Source: Rhodococcus sp. SBT000017 (GTDB lineage Bacteria > Actinomycetota > Actinomycetes > Mycobacteriales > Mycobacteriaceae). From it: a DNA stretch of 64,000 nt. The stretch covers positions 62,001 through 126,000 of the forward strand of contig NZ_REFU01000002.1 in assembly GCF_003688915.1 (NCBI RefSeq), written 5' to 3'. Shown here one piece after another: positions 16,536 through 25,391 of this stretch. The translations under genes and the position numbers were made by a program. Under the pieces are notes generated by a model. The model had not been told where the DNA came from. It was given only the letters and a program-made list of their open reading frames with translations, and searched no databases. Numbering within the stretch: position 1 is the stretch's first letter; the number at the start of each line of letters is the position of its first letter.

Positions 16536-17588
16536 ATGACGCACCCCTCGACGCACCTCGACATCGTCGCCGCTCCCGGCGTGTTCGCCGATCTAGCGAC
16601 GGCGCAGGAGCTGGTCGCCAGGGCGCTGTCGGCCCGAGGACTGACCGGCGGAATCGTCGACACTGCAGCCGGTTCCGACGAGGTGATCGTCGTTCCCGGG
16701 GGTGGCGTCCCCATCGACATGGCGTCGTACAGCAGTGTCGTTCGAGTCGATCTCGGGCAGTGCGAGCCAGACAGGTCCGACGGCGTTCGCACACACATCC
16801 GGGGCCGCGGAATCGACGGCCTCCGATTCGCGATCGACAGTGTGTTCTTCCACCGCTTCCACCCCGGGACGATCCTGTCGTACGGAGATCACCTCGAGCA
16901 ACGCGTCGAGCAGCGGTTACCCGAGGGCGACGGCCCGTTTCCCGTTGCGGTGTTGATCCATGGTGGCTATTGGCGTTCGCGATGGGAATTCGATCTGATG
17001 GACGCGATGGCCGTCGATCTGACCGCGCGCGGCTACGCCACGTGGAACGTCGAATATCGTCGCCCCGACGAACACGGCTGGGATGCGACGACCGACGACG
17101 TCGCCGCCGCGCTGGCAGCGCTCGAGACCGCAACCGGCGATCTGGACCTGAACCGAATCGTCCTGATGGGCCACTCGGCGGGCGGTCAGCTTGCGATGCG
17201 ACTGGCGGCCGACTCGGCCGGGAAGACCGTGAGTCCTGCTCTCGCAGTGAGTCTGGCCGGTGTCCTCGATCTTCGGGTCGGTGACGAGCGGTGGCTCGGT
17301 GACGGTGCAGTGTCGACTGCGCTCGGTGCGCGCTTCGCCGATGCCCAGCAGACGTACGAGGCATCGTCTCCGAACTCGAGGCTTCCGCTCGGCGTTCCGC
17401 AGTTGGTGGTGTGCGCGATGTCGGACGATCCCAACCTGCTCGAGATCAGTCGGGCGTACTACGCCGCCGCGTCGGCGGGCTCGGATTCGGTCGTCTCGGT
17501 CGAAGGACCCGGGGGCCACTTCGCGGTCATCGATCCCGCGTCGGAGATCTATCAGGACATGGTTCGCGAGGTCGACGCCCGGATGTGA
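16536..17588 (+). CDS. alpha/beta hydrolase, HSL/kynurenine-formamidase-like
   Basis: A 350-residue protein with an unusual N-terminal segment of about 130 residues and then an esterase fold. HGGYWRSRWEFD is the HGG oxyanion motif of the hormone-sensitive-lipase and kynurenine-formamidase group. GHSAGG is the nucleophile elbow, and a His is near the end (GPGGHFAVIDP), with Asp in CAMSDDPNLLE as a candidate acid. Substrate unknown; arylformamides or small esters are typical for the group. It sits between the thioesterase and the acyl-CoA ligase genes in the same direction. Confidence 0.78.
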   Translation: MTHPSTHLDIVAAPGVFADLATAQELVARALSARGLTGGIVDTAAGSDEVIVVPGGGVPIDMASYSSVVRVDLGQCEPDRSDGVRTHIRGRGIDGLRFAIDSVFFHRFHPGTILSYGDHLEQRVEQRLPEGDGPFPVAVLIHGGYWRSRWEFDLMDAMAVDLTARGYATWNVEYRRPDEHGWDATTDDVAAALAALETATGDLDLNRIVLMGHSAGGQLAMRLAADSAGKTVSPALAVSLAGVLDLRVGDERWLGDGAVSTALGARFADAQQTYEASSPNSRLPLGVPQLVVCAMSDDPNLLEISRAYYAAASAGSDSVVSVEGPGGHFAVIDPASEIYQDMVREVDARM

Positions 17589-17683
17589 GGTACCCGGGAC
17601 CACCCGTCGGGGGAAGTCCGTAAGGTGCAAGGTGTGACGCGCAGCACAACGACGTGCGTGCCGAGACTTCAGGAGCGAGATCG

Positions 17684-19309
17684 ATGAAGAGCACCATGCA
17701 GGACACCCCACTGTCCATCGGCCAGCTGGTTCGATTCGGGACGTCCATCCACTCCTCGGCCGAGATCACCACCTGGACGGACACCGGTCCGACCACCGTG
17801 ACCTTCGGGGAATTGGGCAGGCGGGCAGCGCAACTGGCGCACGGTCTGCGGTCGATCGGCATCGACGACGATCAGCGCGTCGGAACGTTCATGTGGAACA
17901 ACGCCCCGCACATGGAGGCCTACATGGCGATTCCTGCGATGGGCGCAGTGCTGCATACGCTGAACATTCGACTCTTCCCCGAGCAGCTCACCTACATCGT
18001 CAACCATGCCGAGGATCAGGTAATCATCGCGGACGCGAGCCTGCTGCCACTGTTGACGCCGTTGCTGCCCACGTTCGAGACCGTGCGTCACCTGATTGTC
18101 GTCGGGGTCGACCCGGCGCAGGTCAATGCCCCCGAGAGCATCGAGGTGCTGAGCTACGAGGATCTGCTCGCAGGCAAGTCCGAGGAGTTCGACTGGCCCG
18201 AGCTCGACGAACGATCAGCTGCCGCAATGTGTTACACCTCCGGTACCACAGGCGACCCCAAGGGAGTGGTGTACTCGCATCGGTCGATCTACCTGCACTC
18301 GATGCAAGCGTGCATGACCGACGCGATGGCGATTGCGCAGTCCGACAAGGTATTGGCCATCGTGCCGATGTTCCATGCGATGTCGTGGGGTCTGCCGTAC
18401 GCGGCGCTGATGGTCGGTGCGTCGCTGATCATGCCCGACAGGTTCCTCCAGCCGGCTCCGTTGGCGGAGATGATGTCGACGCTGCGCCCGACGGCTGCTG
18501 CGGCGGTTCCGACGATCTGGCAGGCACTGCTGGAGCACCTGGAGGATCACCCGGCGGACCTGTCGAGTCTGCGTGACGTGGTGGTCGGCGGCAGCGCGTG
18601 CCCGCCGAGCCTGATGCGGGCGTTCCACGAGAAGTACGGGGTGCACATCTCGCAGGCGTGGGGCATGACCGAGACCTCCCCACTGGGTACCTCCGGCAAG
18701 CCCGACGCCGGGCTGTCGCCGGAGGACGAGTTCGACTTGCGTTGCACGCAGGGCAGATTCGTCGCCGGGGTGCGAGCACGACTCGTCGACGATGCAGGCA
18801 CGGTGTTGCCGTGGGACGGCACGACGGTCGGCGAACTCGAGGTGCGTGGCCCGTGGATCACCGGCAGCTACTACCGCGCGGACGCAGACGACAAATTCGA
18901 CGACGGCTGGCTGCGCACCGGCGATGTCGGCACTATCTCCGAGGGCGGCTACCTTCGGTTGACCGATCGCTCCAAGGACATCATCAAGTCCGGTGGCGAA
19001 TGGATCTCGTCGGTGGAACTCGAGAATCAGGTGATGGGACATCCCGCCGTACGCGAGGCCGCGGTCATCGGCGTGCCCGACACCAAGTGGGACGAGCGCC
19101 CCTTGGTGGCCGTCGTCGTCCGCGAGGGCGCTTCGGTTACAGCCGAAGAGCTCAAGGAGTTCCTCGACAGCCGCGTGGCTCACTGGCAGCTGCCGGAACG
19201 CTGGACGTTCATCGACGAGGTCCCGAAGACCAGCGTCGGCAAGTACGACAAGAAGCGACTGCGGAGTTCACACGCCGACGGTGCGTTGGAGGTCATCGAG
19301 CTGGTGTAG
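17684..19309 (+). CDS. fatty-acid--CoA ligase (AMP-binding enzyme)
   Basis: A 541-residue acyl-adenylate-forming enzyme of normal length. The P-loop-like A3 motif is YTSGTTGDPKGVVYSHRS, the A5 region is QAWGMTETSPLGT, and A7/A8 are WLRTGDVGTISEGGYL and DRSKDIIKSGGEWIS. The catalytic Lys near the C-terminus is in KTSVGKYDKKRLR. The closest class by these motifs is medium/long-chain acyl-CoA ligases (AlkK/FadD-like). It makes acyl-AMP and then acyl-CoA in the cytoplasm. The ATG at 17684 has AGGAGCG upstream and is preferred over an in-frame ATG at 17654. Confidence 0.88.
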   Translation: MKSTMQDTPLSIGQLVRFGTSIHSSAEITTWTDTGPTTVTFGELGRRAAQLAHGLRSIGIDDDQRVGTFMWNNAPHMEAYMAIPAMGAVLHTLNIRLFPEQLTYIVNHAEDQVIIADASLLPLLTPLLPTFETVRHLIVVGVDPAQVNAPESIEVLSYEDLLAGKSEEFDWPELDERSAAAMCYTSGTTGDPKGVVYSHRSIYLHSMQACMTDAMAIAQSDKVLAIVPMFHAMSWGLPYAALMVGASLIMPDRFLQPAPLAEMMSTLRPTAAAAVPTIWQALLEHLEDHPADLSSLRDVVVGGSACPPSLMRAFHEKYGVHISQAWGMTETSPLGTSGKPDAGLSPEDEFDLRCTQGRFVAGVRARLVDDAGTVLPWDGTTVGELEVRGPWITGSYYRADADDKFDDGWLRTGDVGTISEGGYLRLTDRSKDIIKSGGEWISSVELENQVMGHPAVREAAVIGVPDTKWDERPLVAVVVREGASVTAEELKEFLDSRVAHWQLPERWTFIDEVPKTSVGKYDKKRLRSSHADGALEVIELV

Positions 19310-19345
19310 GAGAACACTTCTCCGCGCGTCGACGTCCGCTGATTC

Positions 19346-19849
19346 TCAGCGCAGCACCCTCACACCGCACGCCGACGCGAAATCTGCGACCAATGCCTCG
19401 ATTCGAGGCTTGGTTCGTTGAATTTCGCGAAACGCAAACCACCCCCACGCGAGGTAAGCCACCGTGGCTACGCAGACCAGGCTGGCTGAGATGATTGAGG
19501 CAAGTAACGACCGAGGAGCCAGCAGTGCCACGCCCACACCCACGAGAACGGCCAGCCCTCCGGCGAAGGCTGCGACAAACTGGGCCGGATTGGACTGCCG
19601 ATAGTTCCACAGCACACGTACCCGGTAAAACGCGAACAGTCCGTCGTACCGTGACCTGGCCGCCTCGTCGGGCAAACCCATCGCCTCCAGTTTCTCTGCG
19701 AAGACGAATTGCCGTTCCTTACGCTCGTAAGCCCGAGCTAGCGTCCTCGAGCGGCCGCTGAGGTTTTCTTGCCGCATTCGCGACAGAAAATTTACGATGA
19801 GCGGCACGCACACCGCAACCACAGCTGATACTGCAGACAGAGTCACCAT
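19346..19849 (-). CDS. small membrane protein of unknown function
   Basis: A 167-residue protein with an N-terminal hydrophobic helix (about residues 3-20), a charged region of about 50 residues rich in Arg and Glu, then two adjacent hydrophobic helices and a basic C-terminal tail. The ATG at 19849 has GGGGGA in front of it; longer frames would run into a non-coding-looking stretch. No domain is recognised. It converges with the acyl-CoA ligase gene. Confidence 0.62.
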   Translation of the reverse strand: MVTLSAVSAVVAVCVPLIVNFLSRMRQENLSGRSRTLARAYERKERQFVFAEKLEAMGLPDEAARSRYDGLFAFYRVRVLWNYRQSNPAQFVAAFAGGLAVLVGVGVALLAPRSLLASIISASLVCVATVAYLAWGWFAFREIQRTKPRIEALVADFASACGVRVLR

Positions 19850-20071
19850 TTTGTCCCCCAACTCATTCGGCCGATTGATTCGAGGGTGACCGTAGACCGC
19901 ACCACCGACACCACGACAGATGTCACCGGCTGCGCGGCTGTCTATAGCGTTCTTGCGACCGTCTGTTTCAAGGGCGGCTCGACCATGATCGGCCAGCCAG
20001 CGCTTGCATTCGATCGCGCTCACCGGATACCGCGTCCTGTCGAGACTCGGCACACTTCTGTGGCAGATTGC

Positions 20072-20089
20072 TACACTAGCGGTACTGCT
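20072..20089 (+). promoter_or_regulatory. promoter/operator of the antitoxin-zeta toxin operon
   Basis: TACACT at 20072-20077 fits a -10 element. It is followed at once by an imperfect palindrome, AGCGGTACTGCT (20078-20089, 10 of 12 positions symmetric), 20 bases before the antitoxin ATG. Antitoxins of this fold usually repress their own promoter, so this is a likely operator. Confidence 0.45.
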
Positions 20090-20108
20090 GCGGCGATAGG
20101 ACATCATC

Positions 20109-20462
20109 ATGGGCACCACCTCGTCTCTACGTATCGACGACGACCTCTACGATGCTGCAAAACTGGCCGGATCTACCGCAAGCCGAAGTGCCGCGCAACA
20201 GATTGCACATTGGGCGCTGATAGGCCGAGAGATGGAGCTTTCACATCGCGTCTCGGCACGCGATATTGCCGATGTTCTTGCAGGTAAGGCGCGCTATGAC
20301 GACCTGACGCCGCACAGGCAGGCCGTCGTGCGCGCGGAGTGGACCGAACAGATCGAATCGGCGACGGAATCGCTCGACTTCGAGAGTGAGTTCACTGCAG
20401 AAGGTCGCTCGTACGTCGAGTCCGACGAGCACGGCAACGTCGAGTGGACCGAACATCGATAG
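20109..20462 (+). CDS. ParD-like ribbon-helix-helix antitoxin
   Basis: A 117-residue protein with an N-terminal ribbon-helix-helix: the strand TSSLRIDDDLYDAAKLAG, then SRSAAQQIAHWALIGREME. This pattern is that of the ParD-like antitoxin family often annotated beside zeta toxins. The C-terminal half is acidic (ESLDFESEFTAEGRSYVESDE), as expected for a segment that wraps and neutralises a toxin. The gene lies 24 bases before the zeta-toxin gene, which is the usual antitoxin-first order. Confidence 0.82.
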   Translation: MGTTSSLRIDDDLYDAAKLAGSTASRSAAQQIAHWALIGREMELSHRVSARDIADVLAGKARYDDLTPHRQAVVRAEWTEQIESATESLDFESEFTAEGRSYVESDEHGNVEWTEHR

Positions 20463-20486
20463 ATCGCGCTCCCGAGACAGCCAATC

Positions 20487-21071
20487 GTGACAACACCGAT
20501 CTCGGACCCGGTACTTCACCTGCTTGCTGGACCCAATGGTGCAGGCAAGAGCACGTTCAACGCGCGCGTACTGTCACCCGTCACGCATCTTCCATTCATC
20601 AATGCCGACGAGATCGCGCATGATCGATGGCCCGGCGACGAGTCTGCGCACGCCTACGAGGCGTCACGAGTTGCTGCCGACCTGCGCGCGGAATTCCTCT
20701 CGGCAAGATCATCATTCGTCACCGAGACCGTCTTTTCACACGAGTCCAAAGTCGAACTGGTCCAGTTTGCCGTAAGCGCAGGCTACTTGGTGACGCTGCA
20801 CGTCATCGCAATTCCTGTCGAAACGGCTGTGGCCCGAGTACGAAACCGCGTCGATCAAGGCGGTCATTCGGTTCCAGAGGCGAAAATTCGCGAACGGTAC
20901 GACCGGTTGTGGCCTCTCCTTCGATCCGCGATCGAGATGGTGGATCGCGCTCAGGTGTATGACAATTCATCGGCGCGGCAGCCGTTCCGCACGATTGCCC
21001 GGTTCGATCGCGGCAACCTCGTAGGGCAGGCCGAATGGCCCACTTGGATGCCGCCGGCCCTGCGTTCGTAG
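20487..21071 (+). CDS. zeta toxin family kinase
   Basis: A 194-residue P-loop kinase starting at GTG. Walker A is AGPNGAGKST (14-23), NADEIAHDRW supplies the first substrate-side Asp, FVTETVFSH the Glu/Thr region, and RVRNRVDQGGHSVPEAKIR with RYDRLW is the C-terminal zeta signature. Family members phosphorylate UDP-N-acetylglucosamine and so block cell-wall synthesis; the substrate here is inferred from the family. It lacks the classical epsilon antitoxin and uses the ribbon-helix-helix partner upstream instead. Confidence 0.87.
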   Translation: MTTPISDPVLHLLAGPNGAGKSTFNARVLSPVTHLPFINADEIAHDRWPGDESAHAYEASRVAADLRAEFLSARSSFVTETVFSHESKVELVQFAVSAGYLVTLHVIAIPVETAVARVRNRVDQGGHSVPEAKIRERYDRLWPLLRSAIEMVDRAQVYDNSSARQPFRTIARFDRGNLVGQAEWPTWMPPALRS

Positions 21072-21141
21072 CCGCCCTGTCCCGTTGATCGACATGCTGT
21101 ATGTCTCACCTGAATGGGATGGATCAGGAGACGCGGGTGTA

Positions 21142-21756
21142 TCAGCCTACGATCGAGTGCACCGGCCCCAACGACGCGAGGGTCATCTCTGCCACGTGTT
21201 CGAGTTGACTCCGAGTTGCGCCGTCCCGGGCACGCTGGGACATGCCCTGAATGATCACGCCGATGAATTCCGCGACATCGACCGGGTCCCATGACGGAGG
21301 CAGGATGCCGTCGGCGACGTTCCCGGTAATGCGTTCCGCCAACAGGGACACGTTGGCATTGCGCATGTCGCGCAATCGATCTGCGATGCCTCGGTTGGCG
21401 TCGGTGACGCCGACGGCCGAGCTGATGATCAGACAGCCGCCCGGGCACGACTCGTCGGTGTAATGCGACGCCGCGTCGTACAGCAGCCTCGAGATCAGCT
21501 TGGCCGCGTCGGGCTCCTCGGCGAATGCCCGGTCCATGAAGTCGCCTCGAGTGGCGAGATATCGCTCGATCGTGGCGAAGAACAACCCTTCCTTGCCACC
21601 GAATGCGCTGTAGAGACTCGGCGGGTTGATGCCCATCGCGCTGGTGAGCATCGAGACCGAGGTGCCCTCGTATCCGTGCTCCCAGAAGGCGAACATCGCC
21701 TGATCCAGCGCTGAGTCGACATCGAACTTCCGCCCCTGTCCTCGTACGCCGGCCAT
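21142..21756 (-). CDS. TetR/AcrR regulator, probable regulator of the C7-cyclitol operon
   Basis: A 204-residue TetR protein. The HTH lies in residues about 12-60, with FDVDSALDQAMFAFWEHGYE, SVSMLTSAMGINPPSLYSAF and GGKEGLFFATIERY, a subgroup with a TetR_C of the YxxE type and a CPGGCLI turn in the ligand domain. AGGAGG precedes its ATG. It is divergent from the first gene of the 11-gene operon, with 170 bases between, and so is the best candidate for pathway-specific control; the ligand may be a pathway intermediate. Confidence 0.88.
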   Translation of the reverse strand: MAGVRGQGRKFDVDSALDQAMFAFWEHGYEGTSVSMLTSAMGINPPSLYSAFGGKEGLFFATIERYLATRGDFMDRAFAEEPDAAKLISRLLYDAASHYTDESCPGGCLIISSAVGVTDANRGIADRLRDMRNANVSLLAERITGNVADGILPPSWDPVDVAEFIGVIIQGMSQRARDGATRSQLEHVAEMTLASLGPVHSIVG

Positions 21757-21803
21757 AGGCCCTCCTGGTCTCGAATCTCGTCCTGCTCCGGAAACTGTGA
21801 TCT

Positions 21804-21821
21804 AGTCTACTCCTGTAGCGA
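21804..21821. promoter_or_regulatory. possible TetR operator of the C7-cyclitol operon
   Basis: A short inverted repeat, CTAC-TCCT-GTAG (21807-21818), lies in the divergent region, with weak symmetry continuing outward. It is the only obvious dyad in the gap, but its arms are short, so this is tentative. Confidence 0.3.
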
Positions 21822-21926
21822 TCGATAAACGAATCCCTTACGCTTCTGCAAGAACTTCGGTTCGGCACAGCACGGAAGAGAGCGAATACAGCCCGAGAGT
21901 GCATATCACCGTCCAGGGGGATCGAA

Positions 21927-23162
21927 ATGCGTAGTGCCGCTTCATTCAAACTCGGACTCAGTCACAGTGCAGACACCGACTCGGCATGGAAGGTCGAGGC
22001 CGTCAAGCAAGTCGAGTACCACGTCATCGCAGCAAGGAACCTGTTCAGCCCGGAGAACACCCAGCTGCTGGACGGCTGCAGCGCAGCACCGTTGACCAGG
22101 GGAGACAGACGCCTCGTCGTCATCGACTCCAATGTCGACCGCATCCACGGCGATCGCATCAGGGGATACTTCGAGCACCATGGAGTGGCCGCGTCGTTCG
22201 TGTCGATGCGCGCCGACGAGACGGTGAAGGAATGGAGCTCGGTCATCCGCGTCGTCGACGCGATGAACGGGTTCGGTATCGACCGACGTCGCGAGCCGGT
22301 CATCGCCATCGGCGGCGGCGTACTGCTCGACGTCGTCGGATTCGCCGCGAGCGTCTACCGGCGCGGCACCCCGTACATCAGAATTCCCACCACCCTCATC
22401 GGACTCGTCGACGCCGGTGTGGGCGTCAAGACGGGCGTCAACTACGGCATGGGCAAGAACCGCCTGGGAACGTATGCCCCCGCCATCGCCACCTATGTGG
22501 ACCGGGCATTCCTGCGCACCCTCGACGACCGGCACCTGTCCAATGGCCTCGCCGAGATTCTGAAGATGGCGCTGATCAAGTCGATCGATCTTTTCGAGCT
22601 GCTCGAAACCTACGGTCAACGCCTGATCGACGACAACTTTCAAGGCACGTCCGCCGAACTCGACACTGCTGCAACTCAAGTCATCGCCGAATCGATCCAC
22701 CTCATGCTCGAGGAGCTCCAGCCCAATCTGTGGGAGTCCTGCCTGGAGCGGTGTGTGGACTACGGCCACACATTCTCGCCGACACTCGAGATGGAGGCTC
22801 TGCCCGCTCTGCTGCACGGCGAGGCCGTCAGCATCGACATGGCGCTCACCTCCGCACTCGGATTCCTGCGCGGAAGCCTCAGCAGTGATGACCTGGACCG
22901 AATTCTGACGGTGATGAAACGACTCGGCCTTCCCGTCTGGAACGACGTGTTGTCCACAGCGGGCGTGCTCGACGCCGCACTCGCAGACACCGTCCGCCAT
23001 CGAGACGGACGTCAGCGGCTGCCGCTCCCCGTCGGCATCGGCGGACACCATTTCGCCAACGATGTGACCAACGAGGAGATCGCGTCTGCGCTGTCTCTAC
23101 TAGCGCGCAAGAACACCGGGCTGCCCAACGGCGAAGTCTCGGTGACGAAGGTCGCGTCATGA
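21927..23162 (+). CDS. sedoheptulose-7-phosphate cyclase (2-epi-5-epi-valiolone synthase type)
   Basis: A 411-residue sugar phosphate cyclase of the dehydroquinate-synthase fold. The NAD-binding IGGGVLLDVVGFAAS (128-142) and the PTTLIGLVDAGVGVKTGVN loop (154-172) are clear. By family alignment the metal ligands are E210, H281 and H297 (GLAEILKMALIK, DYGHTFSPTLEM, LLHGEAVSIDMA). GHTFSP in place of the GHTFGHA of true dehydroquinate synthases, and the KNRLGTYAP segment, place it with enzymes that cyclise sedoheptulose 7-phosphate: 2-epi-5-epi-valiolone synthase or its demethyl-4-deoxygadusol and 2-epi-valiolone relatives. The exact product cannot be set by eye. It is the first gene of the 11-gene operon, overlapping the next by four bases. 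Confidence 0.87.
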   Translation: MRSAASFKLGLSHSADTDSAWKVEAVKQVEYHVIAARNLFSPENTQLLDGCSAAPLTRGDRRLVVIDSNVDRIHGDRIRGYFEHHGVAASFVSMRADETVKEWSSVIRVVDAMNGFGIDRRREPVIAIGGGVLLDVVGFAASVYRRGTPYIRIPTTLIGLVDAGVGVKTGVNYGMGKNRLGTYAPAIATYVDRAFLRTLDDRHLSNGLAEILKMALIKSIDLFELLETYGQRLIDDNFQGTSAELDTAATQVIAESIHLMLEELQPNLWESCLERCVDYGHTFSPTLEMEALPALLHGEAVSIDMALTSALGFLRGSLSSDDLDRILTVMKRLGLPVWNDVLSTAGVLDAALADTVRHRDGRQRLPLPVGIGGHHFANDVTNEEIASALSLLARKNTGLPNGEVSVTKVAS

Positions 23163-24196
23163 AGTGGGACAGCCTGTACATCGAGGGCTTCGGGTCCTAT
23201 CTGCCCGAGAGTCGAGTGCAAGCCGCCGACATGGTGGCGGCGGGGCGATTCGAGTCGGTCGAGCACCAGAAGACCGGGCAGACGTCGGTCGCGGTCTCCA
23301 ATCCCGACCTCGGCGAAACCGCCCCGGACATGGCCGTCCTCGCGGGCCGAGCTGCGATGCAGGACAGTGGAATCAGCAGTGACGAGATCGATCTGCTCGT
23401 CCACGCCGTCGTTCTGCACAACGGTCTCGAGGCGTGGAACTGCGGTGCCTACATCCAGAACGAACTCGGCATCGACGACTGCCTGCCCATCGAGATCCGC
23501 ACCGCATGCGCCGGAGCGATCGTGGGCATGGAGATGATCGGTCGCTGGTTCGACGGACGCGGCAAGGGTTTGGTGACTGCATCCGACGCCTGGCGTATGC
23601 CGCTGTTCGACCGGTGGAAGTCCGATAGCGGTCTCGTCTACGGAGACGGTGCGGCCGCCGCCGTCGTCGGCCCCGATCCCGGCCCGTTGCGCATCCTGTC
23701 GACCTCCGTGGTGAGCGATGCACACCTCGAACAGATGCACCGCGGCCACGACAGCCTGGACATGCCGGTCTACGACACCGACGGACCCATCGACCTGCGA
23801 GCACGCGTCGCCGGCTTCGCCGAAACACACACCATCGACGAGTTCTGGTCACGCAACGCGGCAGCGTTGTCCCGTTGCGCCGAAACCGCACTGGGCGACT
23901 CGGCGACCCACCACGGCGAGATCAGCAGATGGATCGTCCCGAACTTCGGCAACGTTCTACTGCGCAAGCAGTGTTTCGAGCCCCTGAAGATCAAGCCCGA
24001 TCAGACGCTGGTCGAACTCGGGCGCACGATCGGCCACACCGGTGCTGCCGACCCACTGCTCGGCCTCGATCTGCTCCGACGCGCCGAAACCCTGCAGCCG
24101 GGTGACCGAATCATGCTCACCGGCATCGGCGTCGGGTTCACCTGGGGATGCGCAGTAGTCGAATACACCGGCCACGACAACACCACGAAGGGATAG
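23159..24196 (+). CDS. ketoacyl-ACP synthase III-like acyltransferase
   Basis: A 345-residue thiolase-fold protein. The acyl-accepting Cys is C117 in RTACAGAIVG. In FabH the triad continues with a His in PHQAN and an Asn in GNTSAA; here these places read PNFGN (N262) and GHTGAAD (H293), so His and Asn are swapped. The pattern is that of KAS-III-like enzymes of natural-product clusters, some of which move acyl groups to hydroxyls or amines instead of extending chains. In this operon an O-acylation of the cyclitol is the most likely role; priming of a fatty chain is the alternative. Confidence 0.78.
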   Translation: MKWDSLYIEGFGSYLPESRVQAADMVAAGRFESVEHQKTGQTSVAVSNPDLGETAPDMAVLAGRAAMQDSGISSDEIDLLVHAVVLHNGLEAWNCGAYIQNELGIDDCLPIEIRTACAGAIVGMEMIGRWFDGRGKGLVTASDAWRMPLFDRWKSDSGLVYGDGAAAAVVGPDPGPLRILSTSVVSDAHLEQMHRGHDSLDMPVYDTDGPIDLRARVAGFAETHTIDEFWSRNAAALSRCAETALGDSATHHGEISRWIVPNFGNVLLRKQCFEPLKIKPDQTLVELGRTIGHTGAADPLLGLDLLRRAETLQPGDRIMLTGIGVGFTWGCAVVEYTGHDNTTKG

Positions 24197-24200
24197 ACCA

Positions 24201-25391
24201 ATGGTCACCGAGACACGCCACGAAGCGCCCGCGGTCAACGCGAACGCCGCCATCATCTGGATGCTGCTCGCAGTGTTCGGGGTGGGAACCGTCGAATATC
24301 TCGTCGCCGGAGTTCTGCAAGAGATCTCCTCCGACGTCGGCGTGGGCAATTCGACTGCAGGCCTGTTGATTACGATCTACGCCGTCACGGTCGTCATCGG
24401 CGGTCCGCTGCTCACCATCGCCACCACCCGTGTTCCTCGCACACCGCTCATCGTCGCCTTGATGGCCTTGTTCATCATCGGCAACATCGGCACCGCACTG
24501 GCCCCGAACTTCGCGACGCTGGTGATCTTTCGCGTCATCACCGCACTCCCCCACGCCACGTTCTTCGCGCTGTGCCTGGTCTTGGCAACCTCGTTGGTGG
24601 AACCGGAATTTCAAGGCCGCGTCATCGCACGCGTGACGCTCGGCCTCAACCTCGCGACCGTCCTCGGCGTTCCGCTGGGGACGCTGATCGGCTCGCAGCT
24701 CGGCTGGCGCTGGTCGTTCGCCATCGTCGCACTCTTCCAACTGTTCGTCACCGCCGCCCTGATCGCCTCGACCCGACGCGCCGCACCGTCACACCACACC
24801 GGCAGTGTCACCTCGGAACTGAGCGTGTTCACCCGAGGTCCGGTGCTGTGGGCAATCGGCCTCACCGCGCTGAGCCAGGCCGCACTGTTCGTGGTGTTCA
24901 CCTACATCGCCCCGTACCTCACCGATCACGCCGGCGTCTCGGCATCCACCGTCACCATCGTGCTGTTCGTCTTCGGTGTCGGCTCCGTCGTCGGAAACCA
25001 GCTCGGCGGGTATTTCGCAGACAAGGCCCTGGACAAGACGCTGTACACAGCGTTGACTGCACTCGCAGGTGCGCTCGTCGTCCTGTTCCTCTTCGGCGGC
25101 ACAGCGTGGTTCGCCTTCGCGTGGATGTTCGTTCTCGGTGCCGCGGGCTTCTCGATCATTCCGCCACTGGCCTCCAAATTGATCGGTGCGGCCAGTGAAG
25201 CACCGCACCTGGCGGCCACCGTCAACATCGCCGGGTTCCAACTCGCCAATGCCGCGGGTGCCTGGATCGGCTCCATCGCCCTGTCGGGAGGCAGCAGCGT
25301 CTCGGTATTGCCTGCCATCGGTGCAGTTCTCGCCGTCGGCGCGGTGTTGCTGCTCTTCGTCAGTCGTCGTGCGGCCAGGGTGGCCGGATGA
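24201..25391 (+). CDS. MFS transporter, probable product exporter
   Basis: A 396-residue major facilitator with 12 predicted helices and a DHA1/AraJ-like layout. The start of helix 1 has VFGVGTVEYLVAGVLQEIS, typical of sugar-efflux and drug-efflux members. Loop 2-3 has ATTRVPRTPL, and GLNLATVLGVPLGTLIGSQLGWRWSF is the motif C region in helix 5 that marks exporters. It starts four bases after the KAS-III-like gene. Export of the finished cyclitol, and self-protection, is the likely job. Confidence 0.85.
   Translation: MVTETRHEAPAVNANAAIIWMLLAVFGVGTVEYLVAGVLQEISSDVGVGNSTAGLLITIYAVTVVIGGPLLTIATTRVPRTPLIVALMALFIIGNIGTALAPNFATLVIFRVITALPHATFFALCLVLATSLVEPEFQGRVIARVTLGLNLATVLGVPLGTLIGSQLGWRWSFAIVALFQLFVTAALIASTRRAAPSHHTGSVTSELSVFTRGPVLWAIGLTALSQAALFVVFTYIAPYLTDHAGVSASTVTIVLFVFGVGSVVGNQLGGYFADKALDKTLYTALTALAGALVVLFLFGGTAWFAFAWMFVLGAAGFSIIPPLASKLIGAASEAPHLAATVNIAGFQLANAAGAWIGSIALSGGSSVSVLPAIGAVLAVGAVLLLFVSRRAARVAG

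Noticed and set aside
21927..23162. Plain dehydroquinate synthase (aroB)
   Set aside because: GHTFSP in place of GHTFGHA, the length and the cyclitol-type neighbours point to a sedoheptulose-7-phosphate cyclase; no shikimate genes are nearby.
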